Below, piece by piece: positions 32,387 to 46,531 of a stretch of DNA of 64,000 nt. The position numbers and the translations under genes are program-made. This stretch comes from Symbiodinium natans. Its lineage: Eukaryota > Sar > Dinophyceae > Suessiales > Symbiodiniaceae. The stretch's first letter is position 1; the number at the start of each line of letters is the position of its first letter. The notes beneath the pieces were generated by a model. It had not been told where the DNA came from. It saw only the letters and a program-made list of their open reading frames with translations, and ran no database searches. The stretch is taken from contig CAJNDS010000835.1 in assembly GCA_905221605.1 (NCBI GenBank), forward strand, positions 246,001 to 310,000, read 5' to 3'.

Positions 32387-33381
32387 GGGCCACCCTAAAT
32401 CCGAAACCCTATGCAAAAAAAACTTCAGTGTGGCACCCCCAAGCAGGTGCCGAACGCCCAGCTAAAGTTTTGAAAGTTTTCTCCTGCCGCTGGGCTGAGG
32501 TTGCGTTTCCTGGGGGCCTTTCGTCGGGCAGGCGACGGTTTGGGTTTACTCACAGTTCTTAGCAGGGAGTTTGTGAGTTCGGAACTTTAGTCATGTCCTG
32601 AATGTAGTATGTTCAAAGCAAATATGTTGCGCGAGTTTTATAGGATCCCGGTGATAGGCAAAAGCCCGGAAAGAGAAGAGTTTGCCGCAACCGTTGCCAC
32701 TGGTCCGTGAGAGTGGTTTTTAGGGTTTAGGGTTTAGGGTTTAGGGTTGCACGGTTCTTTCCTTCCGCGCCTCAGAGAACAAGAAGGAAAGGAAAGAAAG
32801 CATTGCTCTCACCGAGCGCTAGGCCGCGTAAACCAGCTAAACCTGCGTAAAAAGCCCCGGTTGGGTTTGAGGTGGAGATGCGGAGGCCTATGCCGAGATG
32901 GCATCGAGGCCTGCGCAGCATCAGTTGGGCTTCGCTGGCTTCGAACGAGGTGCTCGTTTTCTCGAGGTTTGTGTGCGCGCGCGCGCGCGCGGGCGTTCTT
33001 GCAGCTTGGGGGGCGCAAGCCGTGCTTTAATGGTACACGATGTTTGGCCTTCCTCTGTGCCGTTTGGGGTGGAAGCTGGTGTTTGGGGGTGCTGTGATGT
33101 TGCTACAGTATGTTAGTACAGAGACCAGAGAGGCAAAAATCGCAGCGAATGGCAATGCTTAGTTTTTCAGGTTATGAATATTTTGTCGTTCATTCTCTTG
33201 TTCTTATTCTTTTTTGATTACTTCGCTACTCGGGTCTTTCTTGTAGACTTGTTATGTTATGTCAGTCGATCTGTCTGTCTTTATCATGCCATTTCTTGTT
33301 TTGTTCGGAGCGATGCGAATCAAGTGCAACTTCGCGCGCCAGTTGCTGTACCATAGAGTCGGAGATACCACGCATGGAGAC
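32387..33381. other. Gap before the MFS gene
   Basis: Contains a TTTAGGG block at 32719-32747, a (GC)n run near 32971-32991, and AT-richer sequence at 33150-33260. A possible exon lies near 32877-32928 (AEMASRPAQHQLG). Nothing firm. Confidence 0.45.
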
Positions 33382-34859
33382 ATGTTGCAACGTGGCGGCG
33401 GCTCACAGAAGTATGAGCTTGCCAGCGTAGCCATGTCCGAATCGCAGCGGGAAGAAGATGTGCAGCTACTTGTGGAGCCAACAACCACGGAGGCGGAGGT
33501 GCGGCAAATGCCGACTTCGCAGCAGGTCCTGCGGATGCTTGTGCCAGTGTACAGCACGTGCCTCCTGTGTCGAATGATTCGTGGTTTGGTTTCTGTCCCT
33601 GTCCCTCTTCATGTTCTGGACCTGGGTGGCAGCACAGCAGAAGTTGGGTTGCTGGTATCCTTCTACGGTGTAGGCTACATGATGGCGAACATCCCCGGAG
33701 GATTTCTCCTGCCGTGTATGGGTGCCAAACGCACTCTGCTGCTGGCCTGCGCGTGCTTTCTCCTTTCAGCCGGCCTTTGCTTTGTGGAGGATGTGAGGAT
33801 GCTGATGGTCTCGCAATTCCTGTTGGGGTTGGCAAACTCACTGAGTTCGCTGGCGCAGCAGACCTTCATCTCCGGCACAGTTCCTTCAGAGCGCCGAGGC
33901 TTCGCCCTCAGCATCAATGGAACCCTGGCCCGCTTGGCCCTAGCTCTGGGACCCTCTTTGGGCTCACTGCTACAGGGAACCCTTGGCATACGTGCAGTGT
34001 TCCTTGCGCAGCTGGCTTGCGCCATCCTGGCGGCTCTGGTGAGCTTCTTTCTGGGCGAGAAAGAAGAGGCCCCCGAAGAGGCCCGCAGCCCGATCCGGAG
34101 TGAGAGCAGCGGCGGCGGCGTATTGAAGGCCAAGGATGCCATCCTGCAAAACAGCGGCCGCCTTCTGCGCGTGCTCTGTTTTGCTTGTGCAGTGCAGTGC
34201 GTCCAGAAGGGCAGAGAGCTCTTTTTCCCCCTTGCTGGCCGACAGGCAGGCTTGTCCGATGTGTTCATTGGGCAGGTCGCCGGCTGGTCATTCTTGGTGG
34301 ACATGCTTGTCTCTCCATTGGCTGGACGGCTCATGGACTCGTATGGACGGCGCCGGGTCGGTGCGGTGTGCTTGGTGCCGCAGTCCCTCGGGATGGGGCT
34401 TCTCATCTTGGACACTGCGCAGGCCATCATCGCCTTTGGTAGCCTTACTGGCTTGGGGAATGGCCTGAGCGCCGGGTTGCTCACCACCATTGGCGCAGAC
34501 CTCGCCCCATCGGGAGATGGACGTGGTGCGTTCCTGGCAGTATATCGGCTGGTTTACAACAGCATGGAGTTCATCTCTCCAGCTTTGCTCTGCATGGTGA
34601 CGGCCAAGGTCTCGCTGCACGCTGCGGAGCTTGCAGCAGGTTCGCTGGGATTGTGGCAAACAATTGCTTTAGAACGCCCTGTCATCCATCTTCCAACAGG
34701 CAATGTAAGTCTACCTGGGGTCACCCTTAGCTAGCTCATTTGTCTGCGCATGTCGTGTCAGGTGCCACAGGCTTGCTCGGGCTACTTTGGGTTCTGGGGT
34801 GCGTGCCCGAGACGCTGCAGAATCAAAAATGCACACAACGAGCAAAGGTGCCGTTGTAA
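33382..34859 (+). CDS. Major facilitator superfamily transporter
   Basis: A 12-helix MFS permease in two exons, 33382-34639 and 34771-34859. The joint at 34639/34771 (GT-AG, 131-bp intron) turns ...AELAAG into a last helix LLGLLWVLGCVPETLQ, ending with the PET signature usual after TM12. Reading through the intron gives a poor C-terminus. Helices 1-6 run from ~VLRMLVPVYSTCLL to AILAALVSFFLG. A charged loop (EKEEAPEEARS) separates the halves. Motif A appears before helix 9 as GRLMDSYGRRR. An in-frame ATG at 33259 adds 41 residues of uncertain value; 33382 is chosen because the sequence upstream is AT-rich and unlike coding. A second donor, GTAAGT at 34705, could give an alternative tail. The nearest feel is drug/sugar-H+ antiporters. 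Substrate unknown. Confidence 0.85.
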
Positions 34860-34897
34860 TGATCCTGATCGGCCTTGCTCCGGCAAGCCATCTCGCC

Positions 34898-35196
34898 GCG
34901 TCAAGCTGACTAGATCATTCGAACCCAACAAGTCCTTTTTGAATCCAGCTGACCCCAAGTTAAACCCCTAGCTCTGAATCTTCGCCCGAAGAGTATCATT
35001 TCCAGTCATGGCTCTATATCAATGCGGCAAGGGCGAAAAAGGCTCCGCGACGTCAAGCTGACTGGATCATTCGAACTCAACTAGACCTTCTTGAATCCAG
35101 CTGACCCGAAGTTAAACGCCTTGCCCTGAATCTTCGCTCGAAGAGTTTCTCGTATCACTTGTAATGATGGCTCTATATCAACGCGGCAAGGGTGCT
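34898..35196 (+). repeat. Imperfect tandem duplication, ~155-bp unit
   Basis: Unit 1 begins near 34898 and unit 2 near 35050. Both share GTCAAGCTGACTRGATCATT, then TTGAATCCAGCTGACCC, GTTAAAC, CTGAATCTTCG, and end in GGCTCTATATCAAYGCGGCA. Non-coding, between the MFS and PGAM-enolase genes. Confidence 0.9.
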
Positions 35197-35520
35197 AAAG
35201 GCGCCGCGGCGCCGCGTTGTGTGAACATCCGTTCTTCCTGCAGTAGCGCACCTGTCACCACAGGTGTGAGCAGAAGTTGCACACTGGTCTGCATCCTAGA
35301 ACATGTCTGGCGCCCTCGTGAAAGCGAGCGCAGGATGCAATAATTTCCTGCCGACTTCAAAAAGAGCTGCTGTGAGATTGGCAGTGGCCGCACCAAGCAT
35401 CCGCCACTTTCCCATGGGTCAAGTAGACTATTCACAACATCTAATCGTACACATGAGGATGTCGCGCGTATTGAGTATGTTAGCTGCTTCTGCATCTTCA
35501 GCGCTTTCAACCGTCAAAAC

Positions 35521-35542
35521 CCCAAAGCCATTTTGGCTCAAG
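35521..35542 (+). other. Relict dinoflagellate spliced leader (DinoSL)
   Basis: The 22 bases match the dinoflagellate trans-spliced leader at 19 of 22 positions, including an unbroken AGCCATTTTGGCTCAAG at 35526-35542. In living mRNAs the leader is added by trans-splicing and is not in the gene. Its genomic presence 57 bases before an ATG marks past retroposition of a mature mRNA. Confidence 0.9.
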
Positions 35543-35598
35543 GAGAAGCGGACAACATCTGCAACTTTTTGTAAATTTTGCCCCACGCCTCGGGCGCC

Positions 35599-38801
<3,203 letters not shown>

Positions 38802-39111
38802 CGTCAAGTGAGTTCAGCAAATGCTGCAAGCACTCGGATGCACTCGGATGCACAATGTCACTAGGTTGCTTCGGTGTCTCTAGGACATAGACAACTTTTG
38901 AACTGATTCTCTAATCCTTGACGGAATTGACTTGCCTGTAGCGCCGGTTACAAAACGACAATCTCCCGAGGGACTGAACTATCAGAGCCTTCACATCAAC
39001 CATCCACACCCTCGCAACCCCCTGAACTCTTACACCCGGAGGCAGCAGGAGCTCCACTATGACTTCCCGGTGCTATCGGGCCTCCAGGTTCGCAGGGGTT
39101 TGGGGTGAAAG

Positions 39112-39172
39112 GGGCTTGAGGGCTTGAGGGCTTGAGGGCTTGAGGGCTTGAGGGCTTGAGGGCTTGAGGGCT
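39112..39172 (+). repeat. (GGCTTGAG)7 octamer repeat
   Basis: Seven perfect 8-bp units, a drifted relative of the GGGTTTAG text nearby. Confidence 0.9.
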
Positions 39173-40675
39173 TTGGGGAGGGTTTGAGGGTTTGACTTTA
39201 GGGGCCTCAGCTCCGGGTGTGAACCTCGTCGCGCTCGACGGGGCTAGGTATAGGGGTTGGGTTTTATTCGAAGTTTTTCTGGTTCTGCCCATGAGGTGGC
39301 CCTCCATGCAGAAACCCCGGGGCAGCCTGGGCGCTCGCGCCGCCGTGTGCGTGCAGCCGCACTCAGGGAACAGTCGGAGCTGCAGGCGACTTTGCCGTTT
39401 CCTTCGGAGGTTCCTTTGGAGGCTTTTTTGGTGGGTTTTTTGGTGCTGTCGCACTTCTTGGGGTGCACGGTTGAAGAATCGTGGCTGTGGGACCCTGAAA
39501 GTCGGTTGCGGAGAGCCGGGACCCCGCAACCTGCTTTAGCCGCTACTCCCATGAGTCACACACGGCCCAGCAATGCCAGAAAGTATGCATCGCACATGGC
39601 AACTTATTCTTGGAAAATGCTGGTTCGGTTCGTCGTACCTATCATTTTCAGTAAGCTGGCGGGTGGGACGTAAGCCCTGAATCGTGTAAAGAAGGATGAT
39701 GAAGACGATCTGTCGTTTGGATTCATGTGGTGTTTGTGCCAGACCTGACCTGTTCTTTGGGCTCTGGACTTGTGCTTGGCAAGTGGGGGTTGGGGCCACT
39801 TTCCCGTAACGCCGCTTCGTGCGAGGGCGATCCGCAGCGCGCCGACGGAGGCACCACAGGAGCCGAGTTCTGCAGTCCCGCTTCAGAACCTTGTGGCGAA
39901 AAAAGCTGCATTTGGTGTTTCCAGTACTTTATTGCTCATTTTGGTGCAGGCTTTAGGGCCCATGCTCACGAACCGGCAGGTGACAGGGAGCTGTGGCCGG
40001 CCCTCGTGCGCGACATGCTAAACGCAGTTCACAACATTTAAGCCTGCTCTCACCACCCTTGCTAAACGCGAGGAAACTAGATTTGGTGCTGCAAAGACTT
40101 GAGACACACGTTCGAAGTTCAATCCTCACTGTACCAGATACACCTAGCCAATGCCTCGTGTGCCCCAAGCCCCGGCCACACTTCAGCGACTCGGGGCAGG
40201 AGTTGCGCTGTGGGAAGCCTCTTTTGTACTGGCCGAGTGGCTATCCAGGTGGCCATGCTGCTTGCAGTACTTGCATGTCGCAATGCCCGCCGCGTGCAAT
40301 GCCGGGCACCTTCATTATGACGAAATGCTTGTTGACTTAACCCCTAGGGCCCCTACGCTGTCGTCGTGGGTGATTGCACGTCTTTGACTGTTCTATTGTG
40401 GTGTGAGATAGTCATGTCGGTTCTCTGGAGGCAGGCCTGGTTGCCAAGTACCGAAGCCTTGCCGTGTGCGTGCGAGAGCCTGAGCCAAGGCGAGGCGATG
40501 AGGCTGGCGGCCTATCAGCATGTTCTGCCTTTCAGGCGTTGAAGGGGAGGGGGGTTTGGGATGTTGGGCGTTCAGGGTTTAGAAGTTGGAGTTTCGGGAG
40601 GGCCTGAGGCCCTTTGCAGGCCCTTTGCAGGCCCCATGGGCTTGCTATGCCAAGGCCTGTCTCTACCCGTAGAAC

Positions 40676-40688
40676 TCTCACTCTCTCA

Positions 40689-40719
<31 letters not shown>

Positions 40720-40722
40720 TCG
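40676..40722 (+). repeat. (CT)n microsatellite
   Basis: CTCTCACTCTCTCTC run of about 45 bp. Confidence 0.9.
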
Positions 40723-41040
40723 CTGCAAGATTCACTGAAGCCAGGAGCTCTTCAAGGGCGCCCGCAAAGCGCAGCGGGCAAGGCTTGGGGACCTGGGGCG
40801 TTAGGGTGGGTTGCGGAGCAGTGTTTGAGGTCAAGAAAGAGCATAAACCCTCTCCCCAACACGCCCACCGAATATCCCTTGTCTTATTAATCTAGAGATT
40901 TCGATTCTTAGAATACCTTTGGGGGGAGGTTTGGGGCGCCCTATGAGAGCATCCTTTGAGAGTCCATGCCCGGGATTTCCCATCTGGGCCCAGGTGGCGC
41001 AGCTGGCGTGGCAAGGCAACGGTTCAAGGTTTCCCTTCTG

Positions 41041-41122
41041 CCCTAAACCCTAAACCCTAAACCCTAAACCCTAAACCCTAAACCCTAAACCCTAAACCCT
41101 AAACCCTAAACCCTAAACCCTG
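41041..41122 (+). repeat. (CCCTAAA)11, perfect
   Basis: Eleven uninterrupted telomere-type heptamers, one of the cleanest arrays here. Confidence 0.97.
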
Positions 41123-43797
41123 GTGTTCTTGGAGTGTTCGCCCGAACAACCTCAAGCCCGCATTTTTTCAAGGCGTGAACCGTCCGAGGACGCTGTCCTT
41201 GTGTGAGGGCCACACCATCCTAACCCGAAGTGCTTAAATACGTGTGCGTTGTGCGAAGTTGTTCAGATATGCATGAACTCGTGAAGATTCAGCATCTCGT
41301 CTTGTTGCAGATCCCCCCAAGATGGCACTTCAAGGCGACTGCTTCAGTTGCAACGCGGCCTCTGTGGGGGGAGGGCCCCGAGCACCAAAGCCACAGACTC
41401 TCAGATCCAGCGCCGGAAGCCTTTTAAAGCTGAGCCCCAAGAACTGCTCACAGCTTCCTCTGGTGAGCTGTCCCCTCCTCCGGACAGCAGCTTCCTTACC
41501 AGAGGCCGTGCCTGTCGGCAGCGACATGTCACGAACGCTGTCGAATTACCCACTCGTCCTGCTGAGTGAGACCTTGGCTAGGCAGGTGGCAAAAGCAACT
41601 TAAAACCCGAAACGCCCGCGCCTTACCTGCTGGTTCGACGCAACCCCGTTTTGCCAGTATTTCTCGCCAGTTGAGAATTATGAGATACTCAAACTCGGCG
41701 CCTATATTCGGCAGAGTGCAACAAGAAAGCGCATCTCTTGCGGCCATACACATCCCCATATCCCCTCATCATGATCATACATAGAAGATGAAGCATTCGA
41801 GGAAGACAACTAGCAGTAGCAACACGTAGTAAGCACAAAGCAAGACGGGAGAGCAATCAACAAGAAGCGGAAGAACCATGGGACATCATGGGACTCTTGC
41901 AGGCGGGTGTGGAGCTCGGCGCGGGGTTGGGCGCCTTGGTTGGAACTGGTTGGAGTGTTTTCAAAGGTCGTGGTTGGGTTCGGTTGGGTTGTGGGCTTGG
42001 GTGCTTACCGATGCAGGTAGGTGAAAGGCTCAAGTATATCTAGTCATATCAACTAAGCATGTTTCTTTCATGTACACAGATTTCGAAGAAAAGCTGTAGG
42101 TGCCCCCCCCTTTGGTTTCCGTTTACGAGATTATAGTAGGTACATCCCTTCCTAATTCCCTTCCAAGAACCGATAAGACAAACCCGAGGGCGGGGGGGTC
42201 AGGTTTGCCTTCCATCGTCGCCTCCCATCTCGGCGCGGACATCGTGGCGACGGAGCGCGTGCTTGGGAGACTTCTCTTGGGCCTGGGGCTTCGAGGCTGC
42301 TTTAGGGTACGCGGCGCGTTGGCGTTCGAGCAGCGTGGGTGGCAAACAAGAAGTCGGTGGGCCAAACGAGGTTTTGCAGCACAGGCTTTTGGGCCTGGCA
42401 CCTCAGGTGTCAGCAACAGGGTCTTGACATGTTCGGCGGATGCTTTCATCTTGTCAGAGTGTCAGTCACTTCATTGACCACGAGCGCTGGTCGAAGTAGG
42501 GTGTCTGGGGACTGCCCGGCAGTTGCAAAGGCCGGGCCGTGGCCCTGCAAAAGGGTTTTACGAGTGCTTCTAGCGTCGCTGGCAGTGTGCGTCTGTTATG
42601 TTCTGCTTAACGTGGTGCCCGTGCAGTGCTGTACCCGGCAGTCGTCCTTGGATGGATGTAAAAAAGGTTCAAGGTTGTAGGTGTTTGGTGATGGAGCTTG
42701 CAGGACAAATTCTGGCAAGGACATGCAGGGTAGGGTTGAGAGCATGGGGCTGTATTCCTTGAGCACTCAAGCTTCAGCAATTTATGAAGCGTTTCTTAGG
42801 TCAGCAAGGGGTGGCTTGCAGACACCCCACCAAGAAAAGGTAGATTCTGGAAGGTTCAGAACTCTACAGGCCCTCAACCCTAAGCCGGGGAGCCTTCAGC
42901 ACCCTGGCAGGATGGCGATGCATCGGTCTTGAAACTGCTCCGCCGCAATGTGGAGCGAAATCGAGGGCCAGGCGGGTCAGCTGGCCGTTGCCCTGAAGGC
43001 CCCCAAACTGTGAAGCCTGAACCCTAAGTCTTTCGTTTTTTAGGAGTTTTGTGTGTAGTTTTAAAGTTTTGGCTTGCAGTTATGCTTGCAACGTCTATAG
43101 AGGCAGGAAGTGGCAGTCCTGGAAGAAGTCCGGCACGCTCCCTCCAACCCAAGCCTTAGGCGGGTGGCAAAAAAAGCCCTCAAACCGAGAGCGAGGGCAG
43201 TGCGGGTGGCAAAAGAACCCTCAAACCCTAAACCCTAAACCCTAAACCCTAAACCCTAAACCCTAAACCCTAAACCCTAAACCCTAAACCCTAAACCCTG
43301 AACCCCAAACCCCTAAACCCCCCGCAATGAGAACATGAGCCCTCGGCTCCTGCCACTGGAATCTGCTAGGCGGTCTGCGGGCGGAGCCTCTGCTCTGGGG
43401 CGCCGAGGAAGCCATTTTCCATGGCAGGTTTCGACAGTTCTCCCGGGTTGGGGGGAAGACAGTATAGGGGGGGGCTTGGTCTATACTTACGAACCTCTGG
43501 GTGCTTAGTTCTTGGTTCTCAGTAGGGACATTCGGGATCATTTGTGGTCAGGCTGGTCCTGTACGGGAACCTGAAGCTCAGCATAAGGGCCCGTAGTATC
43601 ACAAGAACCCCGCAAGACAAACTTTCTTGGCCTCGCTGCAAGTAAGCTGATCCTGGGAGCGGGGCCTCCACGAAAGGGCAGGGGTGAGGTCTGTCAGGTC
43701 CGCGCTTTTGGGCCCAAAGCCGGCTATGTTTAGAGCTGGCTCAGGCGTGTGTGTAGAAGGGGCCTTATATCCCGGCCCCGCTGTCTAGATTCGCTCC
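41123..43797. other. Intron-like region with a CCCTAAA array
   Basis: Exon-like pieces only: ~42205-42262 (PSIVASHLGADIVATERVLG) and ~42945-43005 (SEIEGQAGQLAVALKAP). It carries the GGTGGCAAAA motif at 41583-41594, 43160-43172 and 43201-43214, and perfect CCCTAAA at 43225-43303. No gene can be built. Confidence 0.4.
43225..43303 (+). repeat. (CCCTAAA)11
   Basis: Nearly perfect array directly after two GCGGGTGGCAAAA motifs. Confidence 0.95.
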
Positions 43798-44825
43798 ATG
43801 GCTTGGCACGCCTTCGATGCCGAATTTGCAGATGCCAGGACGAAGCAGTCGGAGGGTCAGTGGAGGTTTGCTTCTTGAGCTGAGGGTTCCTTGCAGTGTG
43901 CCGAAGACATCGCTCCCGCCAGGACGCTGACTCTCTGGTTCTGGGCGCTGTTTGCTCTGCACTGGCTGGTCTTCGGTCACGATACTCAGCTGGAAAGTTT
44001 GAGCCTCATTCCCTCAGCGGGCTTAGGGTTTAGGATTTATAGGGGTTAGGGTTTCGTGTTTACGGACCCTTTGCCAGGGCTGCTGTGAACCGAGGCCTGC
44101 TGTAAAATGGTGAATCTATCGGCTCCCATGAAAAGCAAAGCCCAACACCATCCCCCCTCCAGAGACAACCCCAAAGCTGAACCCTCCCCAGAACTTGACT
44201 TGAAGCCCTAAACCCAAAAACCCAAAAGCTCAAGAACCCTAACACCCTAAAGCCCTAAAACCCAAAACCCTAAACCTTAAACCCTAAACCTTAAACCCAA
44301 CATAAATCCAAAGCCCTCAGCCCTGTGCAAAGCCTTGAACCTGCCAGGGCGCCATTGTGAAGGCCAGGCGTTGGGTTCGTGAGCCCTGTGTGGAATTGGG
44401 ACTTCTCCTTCTTTTCTTTTTTTTTGAAACCAGTGTGGCGGCCCAGAACTTGGAAGGGCTTGGTAGTTCAAACTGGAAACTTCGCGCGAACAAAGTGGGG
44501 TGTTAGGAAGTGCTGACACCCACGGGAACAGGTGGGGGCACAATGGCGGATACCATACACAGTGGACAAGACCCACAGATATGACAAAAGCCTTGATGAT
44601 GCCATGCTATTTCAAGCTGCTATTTCGTCTCCAGCTGCCGAGAAGGGAAAGATTGGCAGCCGGAATCCAAAGTTTGTTAAGCCACACTCCTGCGCAGAAA
44701 GCCCCCCCAAATCCCCTTAACCTACCCAGGACAGCTATGCCTCCTTCAAGCACTCGGATCCGCAGCCGCGACTGGATGAGGCGATGCGACGCCAGACCGA
44801 GAAGAACTTTGAGTTGCAGAGTGGC
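43798..44825 (+). CDS. Possible 5' exons of the PAS-like membrane protein
   Basis: Three coding-like pieces: 43798-43866 starting at an ATG (AWHAFDAEFADARTKQSEGQ); 43897-~43995 after a TTGCAG acceptor, giving a hydrophobic helix (RTLTLWFWALFALHWLVFG); and ~44730-44825 (SFKHSDPQPRLDEAMRRQTE). The membrane helix and position suit the N-terminal part of the gene at 45.3-46.5 kb, but the splice joints between them are not proven. They could be a separate gene. Confidence 0.35.
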
Positions 44826-45271
44826 ATCATGCACCTAGGGCTCTGGGCTTGGGGGCATAAGGTTTCGGGTCTCAGGCTTAGTGAATCGCCGTCATTCTTG
44901 TGCTTCTTGTGCTGTGCCGCTTGTGCTGTGCAGCACTCTACGGGCGTATACTTTGGTACTGCGTGTGCGCAGCCTGATCCCCTTCGCCGTAACCTGTAAT
45001 AACCTGGATGGGCTCAATTTCACTCCAAAGGCCGCAGGAGGGTGTCAACACAGGGGCTAATGATGTACACGCGAATAGAGGTCATGTAGGTCCCCCAAGC
45101 CGGAGACCTTCCTTGGCATTACGGCACGCTGTGTTGAAAGCGTAGCTTTTCATGCCACCGAGGCACCATGGCGCATTGGTTTCGATTCCTGTGCTGTGGC
45201 ACCTTCCGGGCGCACGGACCCGAATTAAAGCCCCTAAGCCCCAGGCATCAGTTCCCTTGTCACCCGTGACG

Positions 45272-46531
45272 ATGGCAGTAGCTACAACTCAAGATCTAGT
45301 TGCCCATGAAGGCATCACGAGTCTTTTGTTTGTTCTGGGTTGGACTGCAGCACAGCATGCCAGCAGGACCATGCTCTTCCTTTCCGTGATCGCCTACGTG
45401 ATACATGGGTCCGTCAGCTGCCACCTTCTGGCCATGACTGCCAGCAGGTCATGGCTGTGTTGAGTGGTGAGTTTGGATGCTCATCTTGAGAACTGACCGT
45501 ATAAGAAGGTACGATAAGATAAAGTCATATAAGATACAACAATGAAAAATTGCATACAGCACTACATAGCAAGAAGCAACTTGGCAAAAAACACACGTTA
45601 CCTTGGCATGTAAGCCACAGCTTCTATCGCAGGTCGCGCGTGGTGTGGCTCTGGGTCTACGGCATGCTTGCGATCAGCATGTGGGAGACCTCTGCCATGC
45701 AAGGTCCTGAGGGCAACGTCATACAGAGCCTCTACACGGTCACGCGGATGCTTATGACCATGATTCAGATCGACTCCGGCGTGGACATTCCGGGCCAGCT
45801 TGTCCTCTCCGTCGTTGAGGTGCTGAGCAGCCTGGCAGTCCATGGCCCCTCCTGCCAGGTCTTGCAGCTGTCATGCTTCCAGGCCTTCCTTGCGGCAGGC
45901 TGCATTGCGATGAGCTTGCACCAGGAGGGCTTCATGCGAGAGAACTTCGCGGCCAAGTTCAAATCCGAGGATGCCGAGGCCATGGTCCTTGGTTTCCGGC
46001 GCATGCTGCAGGGACTTTGTGATGGATCGGTGCTGCTCAATGGTCAGCTGAACATCCAGGATCACAGCCCATGCCTAAGTCAGATGCTTTCCGCCAACGC
46101 GGATTTCAAAGGCACGGCCTTCTCGAAGCTTCTCGCGGACACTCCGGGTGAGCATGCTCGATTCAAGGAGTTTATCTCGGCATGCCCTTTGAGACCCGAA
46201 GCTCAGGGCCCTCCTCCTTGTATACGTGTGTCCTTGAGCAGACAGGGCCAGAATGTGGGAGTAGACCTCTTTCACGTATCCTGAGCCGATTAGAACCTCC
46301 TTGTGCTATTCGGGGGCACAATTTGCCCTAGTACACTTCCGTCGGACTAAGACCGTGGTATTTCATGCACAACGCCTTCTGCAATGTTTTTTGCTCCTAA
46401 ACCCTAAATCCGTCAACTTTTCGGCCAAGGTTTCGTTGCCACACCTCTATGGCTCGGAGGAGTGTTACCATCTCCTGGCCCTGAGACAGGACACCGAGCA
46501 GCAAGTGCCTGAGGCCACAGACCTCCAGTAG
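45272..46531 (+). CDS. Multi-pass membrane protein with PAS-like domain (partial)
   Basis: Exons 45272-45447, 45633-46275 and 46430-46531 join in frame across AG|G acceptors. The first two encode several membrane helices (TSLLFVLGWTAAQ, TMLFLSVIAYVIHGSVSCHL, VWLWVYGMLAISMWE, VLSVVEVLSSLAVHG, CFQAFLAAGCIAMSL). A cytoplasmic part follows: FRRMLQGLCDGSVLLNGQL, SPCLSQMLSAN, FSKLLADTPGEHARFKEFI, and in the third exon PHLYGSEECYHLLALRQD. The FRRML-CDG-LL / F-LL--E-RF / G--YHLLAL order is a PAS-like sensory fold found in a large dinoflagellate membrane-protein family. That recognition is from memory and should be confirmed. A ligand cannot be inferred. The stop at 46529-46531 may be within an intron, since an exon could end at CTCCAG. 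The real start may lie upstream. Confidence 0.6.

Larger units (their letters stand above)
38802..41040. other. Intron-like/intergenic stretch
   Basis: Several coding-like snatches without an assignable gene: ~39040-39088 (RRQQELHYDFPVLSGLQ), ~39346-39410 (RAAALREQSELQATLP), ~40436-40545. They suggest exons of a charged protein, but no frame can be joined. Confidence 0.35.

Noticed and set aside
33675-34659. Minus-strand ORFs up to 271 codons
   Set aside because: Antisense to the MFS gene; no domain of their own.
40108-40130. GTTCAATCC resembling a tRNA T-loop
   Set aside because: The flanking bases do not form a T-stem and no acceptor or anticodon arm was found.
43225-43303. CCCTAAA arrays as a chromosome end
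   Set aside because: Arrays are short, internal, in both orientations and flanked by genes on both sides.
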